Positions 1 through 5,661 of a DNA stretch of 11,222 nucleotides are shown piece by piece (within the stretch, counting starts at the first letter, position 1; each line of letters starts with the position of its first letter). The translations under genes were made by a program, and so were the position numbers. The notes beneath the pieces are model-generated. The model did no database searches, was not told the DNA's origin, and worked only from the letters and a program-made list of their open reading frames with translations. Source of the stretch: UBA8389 sp964472175 (GTDB taxonomy: Bacteria; Bacteroidota; Bacteroidia; Bacteroidales; UBA1402); the NCBI GenBank assembly GCA_964472175.1, contig CAYYJF010000056.1, forward strand, positions 1-11,222, in the 5' to 3' direction.

Positions 1-12
1 AGATAGGCTTAT

Positions 13-480
13 TTATTTCTTCTTACCGGATTCCTGCATCAAACCTATGCGTTTTTTAAAATCAGCAATCACCCCGGCCATTTGATCGAGATGCTCATTC
101 TTTCGAATGAGGTAAGCCTTAATTAAATAGTTCTCGGACAATTTAAAACGGGTTTCGTATAACTCTTTCAGCGCATTTTCAAAACGCGCAGTTTGCATCC
201 GGTTGGGGGCATGTAAAGCACTGTATTTGGCATCCAGTTTATGAAGCTCAGCCAAACCTTTTTGATAATGGAAACCACAGACATAGACCAATGCCATGAA
301 ATTATTGGCATCCTGATCCAAAACCTTCAGATACACATCCAAGGCTTTGTCCGTCTCATTTTGATTGATCATCGTTTGGGCTTCGGCAAGTAAATTGGCC
401 ACATCCTCAGCCTGAATACAATGCACAACGAACAAAGACAGCAAAACTACAATGATTTTACCTTTCATACCTAAAAACAT
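13..480 (-). CDS. Small exported TPR-like protein, function unknown
   Basis: A 155-residue protein that I cannot assign to a named function. Residues 5-24 form an N-terminal signal peptide: Lys6 and Lys8, then a hydrophobic run, with probable signal peptidase I cleavage after Ala24 (IQA|ED). Cys21 lies in VVHC, which is a poor lipobox, so a lipoprotein is less likely. Residues 26-76 resemble a tetratricopeptide unit (alternating small and aromatic residues, KALDVYLKVLDQDANNFMAL). The rest is predicted helical and charged, ending in GKKK. The product is therefore probably a periplasmic helical-repeat protein that binds another protein. A second in-frame ATG at codon 5 (base 468) would also leave a complete signal peptide, so the start is uncertain. 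It is divergent from pyrH across a 99-base gap. I saw no exact TAnnTTTG element for it. The ORF has normal composition and is probably real. Confidence 0.7.
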   Translation of the reverse strand: MFLGMKGKIIVVLLSLFVVHCIQAEDVANLLAEAQTMINQNETDKALDVYLKVLDQDANNFMALVYVCGFHYQKGLAELHKLDAKYSALHAPNRMQTARFENALKELYETRFKLSENYLIKAYLIRKNEHLDQMAGVIADFKKRIGLMQESGKKK

Positions 481-548
481 ATTGATACATAAAAATACTG
501 AAATTTACAAAAAGAATAGAAGCTTCCGGCATTTGAAACAAAAAATCG

Positions 549-556
549 TATTTTTG
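549..556 (+). promoter_or_regulatory. Bacteroidota -7 promoter element for pyrH
   Basis: TATTTTTG is an exact match to the TAnnTTTG -7 consensus of the Bacteroidota primary sigma factor. It ends 23 bases before the pyrH ATG, so transcription would start about 15-18 bases upstream of the gene. I found no TTG at the usual 17-23 base spacing upstream, so only half of the promoter is supported. No Shine-Dalgarno follows it. It probably drives pyrH-frr and perhaps rsgA. Confidence 0.6.
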
Positions 557-579
557 CACGGAAATAAATCTGGAAACGC

Positions 580-1290
580 ATGAGACCTTACAAACGTGTG
601 CTGTTGAAATTAAGTGGGGAATCCCTGATGGGAAGTCAGAATCACGGCATTGATGCCAATCGATTGTCCGAATATGCGGCTCAGATCAAAGAAGCTGTCG
701 ATTTGGGCATCCAAATTGGGATTGTCATTGGTGGAGGAAACATCTTTCGCGGTTTAAGCGGTGCATCCAAAGGCTTTGAACGGGTAAAAGGCGATCAGAT
801 GGGCATGCTGGCCACCTGCATCAATGGATTGGCCTTGTGTTCGGCTTTGCAACAACTACAGGTGAAAGCCCGCTTGTTGACCGCCATCCGCATGGAACCC
901 ATCGGCGAATTTTTCAGCAAGGACAAAGCCCTTGAGTCTTTGGAAAAAGGCGAAGTCGCCATTTTCAGCGGAGGCACAGGCTGCCCCTACTTCACCACAG
1001 ATACCGGTTCCTCACTCAGAGGCATTGAAATAGAAGCAGACGTGATGCTCAAGGGCACCCGGGTGGACGGCATATACACCGCCGATCCAGAGAAAGACCC
1101 CACAGCAACAAAATTCGATGACATCACTTACGACGAAATATTGAAACGCAATTTAAAAGTCATGGATCTGACTGCCACCACCATGTGCAAGGAAAACAAT
1201 CTACCCATTGTTGTCTTCGACATGGATACCCCAGGCAATTTGATTCAGGTACTGAAAGGCGTTTCAATCGGAACATATGTACACAACTAA
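580..1290 (+). CDS. pyrH: UMP kinase
   Basis: Cytosolic kinase that phosphorylates UMP to UDP with ATP in pyrimidine nucleotide synthesis. It belongs to the amino-acid-kinase fold, as bacterial UMP kinases do, and is unrelated to eukaryotic UMP/CMP kinase. At 236 residues it is normal for the family. Visible motifs are KLSGES (10-15, phosphate binding), GGGN (51-54), GDQMG (71-75), FSGGTG (129-134), the UMP-binding stretch TDTGSSLRGIEIEAD (140-154) and the ATP-site stretch GTRVDGIYTADP (159-170). The ATG at 580 gives the expected N-terminus directly before the first beta strand. The gene lies 12 bases before frr; pyrH-frr is one of the most conserved bacterial gene pairs. These two are often preceded by rpsB and tsf, but here the upstream neighbour is a divergent unknown gene, so this is a truncated version of that cluster. 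Family-level proteins are hexameric and regulated by GTP and UTP; I infer the same here. Confidence 0.97.
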   Translation: MRPYKRVLLKLSGESLMGSQNHGIDANRLSEYAAQIKEAVDLGIQIGIVIGGGNIFRGLSGASKGFERVKGDQMGMLATCINGLALCSALQQLQVKARLLTAIRMEPIGEFFSKDKALESLEKGEVAIFSGGTGCPYFTTDTGSSLRGIEIEADVMLKGTRVDGIYTADPEKDPTATKFDDITYDEILKRNLKVMDLTATTMCKENNLPIVVFDMDTPGNLIQVLKGVSIGTYVHN

Positions 1291-1302
1291 AACCAACGAA
1301 TC

Positions 1303-1866
1303 ATGAACGAAGAAGTTCAATTATACATGGACATGGCCGAAGAATCCATGAAACATGCAGCCAACCATCTGGAAGAGTCGCTGGTACACATTCGTGCCGG
1401 TAAAGCCAACACCAGAATCCTGGATTCCGTATTGGTCAATTACTATGGCGGCATGGTTCCTGTTCAGAATGTAGCAACGGTAACCACACCCGACGCGAGA
1501 ACCATCGCCATTCAGCCCTGGGAAAAAAGCTTGATCAAGGAAATCGAGAAAGCCATCATCAACTCTGATGTAGGCATCATGCCAGACAACAATGGGGAAA
1601 CCATTCGCCTAAGCATTCCACCTTTAACAGAAGAAAGACGCCGTCAGTTGGCCAAACAGGTCAATGGTGAAGGAGAAGATGCCAAAATCAGCATTCGAAA
1701 TGCCAGACGCGAAGCCATCGATGAGTTCAAAAAATTGGTCAAAAAAGGCCTTTCAGAAGACGTCGGCAAAGACAAAGAAGCTGAAGTTCAAAAAATGCAC
1801 GACAAATACATGAAGTTGCTGGATGAAATTCTGGCCAAAAAAGAAAAAGAAATCATGACCGTGTAA
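1303..1866 (+). CDS. frr: Ribosome recycling factor (RRF)
   Basis: With EF-G, this factor splits the post-termination ribosome into subunits so that it can be reused. It is cytosolic and essential in most bacteria. The 187 residues match the family length (about 185). Domain I, a three-helix bundle, is made of residues 1-30 plus about 105-187. Domain II, a small beta sandwich, covers about 31-104. Diagnostic stretches include HIRAGKANTRILDSV (29-43), the domain II strands around TPDARTIAIQPWE, IPPLTEERRRQLAKQV, and the arginine-rich helix SIRNARREA, which contains the conserved Arg that contacts 23S rRNA. The start at 1303 gives the usual short N-terminus (MNEEVQLYMD). It begins 12 bases after the pyrH stop with no Shine-Dalgarno, so it is presumably co-transcribed with pyrH. 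Nothing unusual is seen in the protein. Confidence 0.97.
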   Translation: MNEEVQLYMDMAEESMKHAANHLEESLVHIRAGKANTRILDSVLVNYYGGMVPVQNVATVTTPDARTIAIQPWEKSLIKEIEKAIINSDVGIMPDNNGETIRLSIPPLTEERRRQLAKQVNGEGEDAKISIRNARREAIDEFKKLVKKGLSEDVGKDKEAEVQKMHDKYMKLLDEILAKKEKEIMTV

Positions 1867-1906
1867 TGCACAGGAAAGGATTCATCATACACATCACTTT
1901 AACAAT

Positions 1907-1933
1907 CCGGACCTTTTAACATGAAAGGTCTGG
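1907..1933 (+). promoter_or_regulatory. Hairpin with the rsgA start codon in its loop
   Basis: CCGGACCTTT (1907-1916) pairs with AAAGGTCTGG (1924-1933) as a 10-bp stem with one G-U wobble (G1909-T1931). The seven-base loop TAACATG contains the rsgA ATG (1921-1923). There is no U-run after the stem, so it does not look like a terminator. The 3' arm encodes codons 2-5 of rsgA. By position it could limit or time translation of rsgA relative to frr. The base pairing is seen directly; the regulatory role is inferred. Confidence 0.5.
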
Positions 1934-2844
1934 TTGTTAAAAATACTGGAAGCCTGTACCTTGTCAAAACAGAAGACAATGAACTTTTAGAGTGCATTGC
2001 CAAAGGCAATTTCCGCATCAAAGGGTTGAAAAGTACCAATCCCATTGCCGTAGGCGACAGGGTTACCATAGAACGCACCAGCAGCAATACGTCCTACATC
2101 ACCGCCATCGACGAAAGAAAAAACTACATTGTCCGAAGACCAACCAACCTATCCAAGCAGCTGCACATCATCGCCGCAAATTTGGATCAGGCCTTGTTGA
2201 TCATCTCCCTAAAATCGCCCCAAACAAACACCACCTTTGTCGATCGTTTTTTAGCCACGGCTGAAGCCTACCGCATCCCCACCAAAATCATCATCAACAA
2301 AATCGATTTGTACGATGAAGCCGACCTGGAGTATGCGGACGCATTCACCTACTTGTATGAAAAGATTGGTTATCCCTGTTTGAAAATATCCGCAAAAAAT
2401 GGAACAGGCATGTCTACCCTGAACGAACTCCTCACCGACAAAATCAGTTTGTTATCGGGCAATTCGGGCGTTGGGAAATCAACACTAATCAACGCCATAC
2501 ACCCCGAATTCATGGTTAAAACAGGTGAAATTTCGGCCACCCACTTAAAAGGGATGCACACCACCACCTTCTCCGAAATGTTTGAACTGCCTGTGGGCGG
2601 TTACCTGATTGACACCCCCGGCATCAAAGGATTTGGAACCATCGATATGAAAACGGAAGAAGTGGGACATTTCTTCCCTGAAATTTTTTCAACATCGCAA
2701 GATTGCCGGTTCAACAACTGCACCCACCGGCACGAACCTGGTTGCGCCGTATTAAAAGCCGTTGAAGATAATCAAATCAGCCAATCCAGATATGCCAGCT
2801 ATTTGAGCATTCTGGAAGATGATGATGAAGGAAAATACAGATAG
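1921..2844 (+). CDS. rsgA: Ribosome small subunit biogenesis GTPase RsgA
   Basis: GTPase that binds the 30S subunit late in assembly and checks the decoding centre before releasing factors such as RbfA; it is also called YjeQ or EngC. The 307 residues show the family's circularly permuted order. An N-terminal OB-fold (about 1-70) is followed by G4 NKID (126-129), G5 SAK (157-159), the P-loop GNSGVGKST (180-188), switch-I HTTTF (213-217), G3 DTPG (231-234) and a C-terminal zinc site Cys262, Cys267, His269, Cys275. All expected ligands are present. The gene starts 54 bases after frr on the same strand, and I saw no promoter or terminator in the gap, so it is probably part of the pyrH-frr transcript. 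Its start codon sits in the loop of a 10-bp hairpin, which suggests separate translational control. The C-terminus (EDDDEGKYR) is short and acidic. Confidence 0.96.
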   Translation: MKGLVVKNTGSLYLVKTEDNELLECIAKGNFRIKGLKSTNPIAVGDRVTIERTSSNTSYITAIDERKNYIVRRPTNLSKQLHIIAANLDQALLIISLKSPQTNTTFVDRFLATAEAYRIPTKIIINKIDLYDEADLEYADAFTYLYEKIGYPCLKISAKNGTGMSTLNELLTDKISLLSGNSGVGKSTLINAIHPEFMVKTGEISATHLKGMHTTTFSEMFELPVGGYLIDTPGIKGFGTIDMKTEEVGHFFPEIFSTSQDCRFNNCTHRHEPGCAVLKAVEDNQISQSRYASYLSILEDDDEGKYR

Positions 2845-2850
2845 ACAACC

Positions 2851-2876
2851 GGTTTAAAACAAACGCAACTTAAACC
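2851..2876. terminator. Weak inverted repeat between convergent rsgA and DUF4491 genes
   Basis: GGTTTAA (2851-2857) and TTAAACC (2870-2876) can pair as a 7-bp AT-rich stem with a 12-base loop. It occupies the 33-base gap between the two convergent stop codons, where a bidirectional terminator would be expected. It lacks a GC-rich core and a clear U-tract, so terminator function is doubtful. Confidence 0.25.
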
Positions 2877-2877
2877 A

Positions 2878-3171
2878 TCAGAAAGGGTATTTTCTCTTTG
2901 GATTCTTGGGAAAACGGCCATCTTTGACGCGCTTTTCCTGCTCAAACATTTCCTTGATTGACCAAAAACAAGAAAATCCAAAAACGCCCAATAAAGTGGA
3001 CCACACCACATCGGAAACAAAAAGAGAAACGCCTGCTGTTGATAATCCCATTATTAAAAACACAACCCAAAAGCGCACTCCGAAATGATATTCGGCCTTA
3101 ATCACCAGAGGGTGAAAAAGGCCGATGATGAGAAAAGTGACCAAACCAAGAATGATTCCTTCCAAGTGCAT
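2878..3171 (-). CDS. DUF4491 family small membrane protein
   Basis: A 97-residue integral membrane protein that I recognise as DUF4491, a family of unknown function. Hydrophobic segments lie at about 3-25, 33-53 and 55-72, giving three membrane spans. They are followed by a charged tail (FEQEKRVKDGRFPKNPKRK) that by the positive-inside rule is cytoplasmic. The family-typical features visible are the N-terminus MHLEGIILGL, the HP motif at 20-21, the FGVRFW stretch at 30-35 and the SIKEMFEQEKRV stretch. The length is typical. The ATG at 3171 lies only 10 bases after the fumarase stop, so the two genes are almost certainly co-transcribed. Translation may instead be set independently by a near-perfect Shine-Dalgarno, which is unusual in this window. 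No enzymatic residues can be pointed out. I infer no function beyond a membrane partner or stability role. Confidence 0.8.
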   Translation of the reverse strand: MHLEGIILGLVTFLIIGLFHPLVIKAEYHFGVRFWVVFLIMGLSTAGVSLFVSDVVWSTLLGVFGFSCFWSIKEMFEQEKRVKDGRFPKNPKRKYPF

Positions 3172-3174
3172 GTG

Positions 3175-3182
3175 ACCTCCTT
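3175..3182 (-). promoter_or_regulatory. Near-perfect Shine-Dalgarno before the DUF4491 gene
   Basis: Read on the minus strand, the fumarase stop TAA runs straight into AAGGAGGT, followed by CAC and the ATG of the DUF4491 gene. The match to the classical anti-Shine-Dalgarno is complete, but the spacing from GGAGG to ATG is short (4 bases). The other nine complete genes here show no comparable sequence. Bacteroidota ribosomes generally do not use this signal, so its presence may be chance or special regulation. Confidence 0.6.
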
Positions 3183-4819
3183 TAAGAAAGATGACAAAGA
3201 GGCTTTAATTGCTTAAAGAAGTCATTGCCCTTGTCGTCAACCAAAATAAATGCAGGGAAATCCTCCACCGTGATTTTCCAGATGGCTTCCATTCCCAATT
3301 CAGGATATTCGAGACACTCAATGCTTTTAATGTTATTTTGAGCCAAAATCGCTGCTGGACCACCAATGGAACCCAAATAGAAACCACCGTATTTCTTGCA
3401 AGCATCGGTCACCGCTTGAGAACGATTTCCTTTGGCCAACATCACCATGCTACCGCCCAGGCTTTGGAACAGATCCACATACGAATCCATTCGACCGGCA
3501 GTGGTCGGACCCATCGATCCACAAGCAAAACCTTCTGGCGTTTTGGCCGGACCTGCATAATAAATCGGATGGTCTTTGATGTATTGAGGCAGACCCAAAC
3601 CTGCATCCACGCGTTCTTTCAATTTGGCATGTGCAATGTCCCTGCCAACGATGATGGTACCACTGAGCGACAAGCGTGTGGAAACAGGATATTTGGTGAG
3701 TTCCTTCAGAATTTCAGACATCGGTTGATCCAAATTAATCTTCACCGCATTGCCTTCACCTGCAGTGCGCAAGGCTTCCGGAATATATTGACCGGGGTTA
3801 GATTCCATTTTCTCGATCCAGATACCATCCTGGTTGATTTTCGCCTTGATGTTTCTGTCGGCTGAACAAGAAACAGCCATGGCAACCGGGCAGGAAGCAC
3901 CGTGTCTGGGTAAACGGATGATGCGCACATCATGTGCAAAATATTTACCGCCAAATTGCGCGCCCAAACCAATGTTTTGAGCAGCCTTCAACATTTTTTC
4001 TTCCAAGGCGACATCTCTGAAAGCCTGGCCCCATTCGTTGCCGCCTTTTGGCAGTTCGTCATAATACTTGGTAGAAGCCAATTTGACCGTTTTAACCGTT
4101 TGATCGGCAGAAGTACCACCAATCACAAAAGCAATGTGATAAGGCGGACAGGCAGCCGTACCCAGCGATTTCATTTTTTCAATCAGGAATGCTTCCAGGG
4201 TGTCCGGATTGAGCAACGCTTTGGTTTCCTGATACAAATAGGTTTTATTTTGTGAGCCCCCACCCTTGGCAATGAATAAAAACTGATACGCATCGCCGTG
4301 ACCAACCATCAAATCGATCTGGGCGGGCAAATTGCAGCCAGAATTCTTTTCCTCGTACATGGACAAAGGAATGGTTTGTGAATACCTCAGATTTTCTTCG
4401 GTATAGGTTTTGTAAATGCCTAAAGATAAGGCTTCTTCATCATTGCCTGCAGTCCAGACCCGATTGCCTTTTTTGGCAAAAACAGTCGCAGTACCCGTAT
4501 CCTGACAGAAGGGCAAAATGCCTTTTGCAGCCACTTCAGCATTGCGCAACATGGTCAATGCCACGTATTTATCGTTTTCAGTTGCTTCTGGATCGGACAA
4601 AATGGAAGCCACCTGTTTTTGGTGCGCAGGCCTCAACAAAAAGGAGACATCCCGCATCGCGGTGTTTGCCAACAAGGTCAAACCTTCCGGAGCGACCTTT
4701 AATACTTTTTGACCTTCAAATTCAGAAACAGAGACATGTTCTTTGGTCAGCAAATAATATTCGGTGTTGTCATTTCCGACAGGAAACGGATCTTGATAGT
4801 GAAAAGGAGGTGTTGCCAT
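3182..4819 (-). CDS. Class I fumarate hydratase ([4Fe-4S], oxygen-labile)
   Basis: Interconverts fumarate and malate in the TCA cycle using a [4Fe-4S] cluster whose open iron binds substrate. The 545 residues match the single-chain FumA/FumB type (about 548 in E. coli). The three cluster cysteines fall at Cys105 (FCQDTGT), Cys224 (ACPPYH) and Cys318 (VSCSADRN), the same numbering as I recall for E. coli FumA. Other conserved stretches are NSGCNLPAQID (159-169), KGGGSQNK (185-192), RLPRHGASCP (302-311) and, in the C-terminal domain, GPTTAGRMD (437-445) and GSIGGPAA (483-490). L-tartrate dehydratase is related, but the full-length fused form favours fumarase. The gene is followed at 10 bases by DUF4491 and is divergent from yaaA, with interlocking promoters. 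Enzymes of this class are inactivated by superoxide and peroxide, which gives meaning to the yaaA neighbour. The symbol varies (fumA, fumB), so I leave it blank. Confidence 0.95.
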   Translation of the reverse strand: MATPPFHYQDPFPVGNDNTEYYLLTKEHVSVSEFEGQKVLKVAPEGLTLLANTAMRDVSFLLRPAHQKQVASILSDPEATENDKYVALTMLRNAEVAAKGILPFCQDTGTATVFAKKGNRVWTAGNDEEALSLGIYKTYTEENLRYSQTIPLSMYEEKNSGCNLPAQIDLMVGHGDAYQFLFIAKGGGSQNKTYLYQETKALLNPDTLEAFLIEKMKSLGTAACPPYHIAFVIGGTSADQTVKTVKLASTKYYDELPKGGNEWGQAFRDVALEEKMLKAAQNIGLGAQFGGKYFAHDVRIIRLPRHGASCPVAMAVSCSADRNIKAKINQDGIWIEKMESNPGQYIPEALRTAGEGNAVKINLDQPMSEILKELTKYPVSTRLSLSGTIIVGRDIAHAKLKERVDAGLGLPQYIKDHPIYYAGPAKTPEGFACGSMGPTTAGRMDSYVDLFQSLGGSMVMLAKGNRSQAVTDACKKYGGFYLGSIGGPAAILAQNNIKSIECLEYPELGMEAIWKITVEDFPAFILVDDKGNDFFKQLKPLCHLS

Positions 4820-4843
4820 GACAATCTATTATTTTATACCTTG

Positions 4844-4851
4844 CAAAGATA
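4844..4851 (-). promoter_or_regulatory. Promoter -7 element for the fumarase gene
   Basis: On the minus strand this reads TATCTTTG, an exact TAnnTTTG match, 24 bases before the fumarase ATG. A minus-strand TTTG at 4875-4878 stands 23 bases upstream, at the long end of the accepted spacing, and could be the -33 element. The expected untranslated leader is only about 15-20 bases. Confidence 0.65.
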
Positions 4852-4862
4852 CGAAATCCGAG

Positions 4863-4870
4863 TATATTTG
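4863..4870 (+). promoter_or_regulatory. Promoter -7 element for yaaA
   Basis: TATATTTG matches TAnnTTTG exactly and is preceded by TTG at 4841-4843 with a 19-base spacer, the ideal arrangement for this phylum. It ends 17 bases before the yaaA ATG, so the leader is about 10 bases. Its -33 element directly abuts the -7 element of the opposing fumarase promoter. Confidence 0.7.
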
Positions 4871-4887
4871 ACATCAAAATACAGGCC

Positions 4888-5655
4888 ATGATTGTACTCT
4901 TATCGCCAGCAAAAATCCAGAATTTCAAAACAGAACCCGTTTTGTTTCCCGTTTCGCAACCCACTTTTTTACATGAGGCGGCCCAGTTGGTAGAAATCAT
5001 CCGGGAAATGTCCATGGAAAAGTTGGGCGACTTGCTCAAAGTCAACTTTGAGTTGGTCCAATTAAATGCCGAACGTTTTTCAAAATGGCAGCTGCCTTTC
5101 ACCACCGAAAATGCCAAACCGGCTGTACAAGTGTTTAACGGTGAGGTCTTTCACGGACTGGATGTGCGGAGTTTGGATCAACCGGGTCTGCAGTTTTTAA
5201 ACCGGCATTTGCGTATTTTTTCAGGCTTGTACGGGCTGCTGAAACCCTTTGATTTGATTCAGCCCTACCGCATCGACTTTGGAGACGATTTTCGCCTGCC
5301 GAACGGGCAAAATTTATATGCTTTTTGGTCGGATAAAATCACCGATGAGCTCAATCGGGCTTTGGATGAACTCGATGAGCCGCGCATCATTCTGAATCTG
5401 GCTTCCAACGAATACATCAAAGGCATCAACCGCAAAAAAATCAACGCCACCATTCTAAATGTAGACTTTTTACAGATTCAACCTGTTGGTTATAAGACCA
5501 TTGTTGTGTATACAAAAAAGGCAAGGGGTATGATGACCCGTTTTGTTACCGAAAACAGGCTGACGGATGACGACTATTTAAAAGCTTTTGATTTGGAAAA
5601 ATATATGTGGAATCAACACCTTTCGACCAACAAAAAACTGGTGTTTGTTCGCTGA
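4888..5655 (+). CDS. yaaA: YaaA family peroxide/iron stress protein
   Basis: Member of the YaaA (DUF328, UPF0246) family. E. coli YaaA is induced by OxyR and lowers damage by unincorporated iron during hydrogen peroxide stress; its biochemical activity is not settled, although the fold has been reported to bind DNA. The 255 residues match the family. Visible signatures are the N-terminal SPAK (6-9), FNGEVFHGLD (83-92), RIFSGLYGLLKPFDLIQPYR (109-128), LNLASNEY (169-176), and the C-terminal KKARGMMTRF (210-219) with FDLEKY (234-239). The ATG at 4888 places SPAK at the normal position. It is divergent from an iron-sulfur fumarase with overlapping promoters, which fits a joint response to oxidants. 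It converges on the DUF4954 gene with only 6 bases between stop codons and no room for a separate terminator. Confidence 0.93.
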   Translation: MIVLLSPAKIQNFKTEPVLFPVSQPTFLHEAAQLVEIIREMSMEKLGDLLKVNFELVQLNAERFSKWQLPFTTENAKPAVQVFNGEVFHGLDVRSLDQPGLQFLNRHLRIFSGLYGLLKPFDLIQPYRIDFGDDFRLPNGQNLYAFWSDKITDELNRALDELDEPRIILNLASNEYIKGINRKKINATILNVDFLQIQPVGYKTIVVYTKKARGMMTRFVTENRLTDDDYLKAFDLEKYMWNQHLSTNKKLVFVR

Positions 5656-5661
5656 TTCAAT

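Noticed and set aside
3209..3865. A 218-codon open frame on the plus strand inside the fumarase gene.
   Set aside because: It is fully antisense to a strongly conserved enzyme, has no promoter element near its start, and its protein is rich in His, Arg, Thr and Ile as expected from reading the complement. It is a shadow frame, as are the frames at 4378-4821 and 3932-4255.
4803..4871. A plus-strand mini-ORF (ATG at 4818, 17 codons) preceded by an excellent AAAGGAGGT at ideal distance.
   Set aside because: The GGAGG-like sequence is the complement of the Pro-Pro-Phe codons at the start of the fumarase gene. The recognised plus-strand promoter lies inside the mini-ORF, so its start would not be transcribed from it. 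The peptide has no recognisable character.
5656..5661. Six-base gap between the convergent yaaA and DUF4954 stop codons as a possible bidirectional terminator.
   Set aside because: No inverted repeat or U-tract is visible around the junction. Tight convergent ends are common in compact genomes and need no special explanation.
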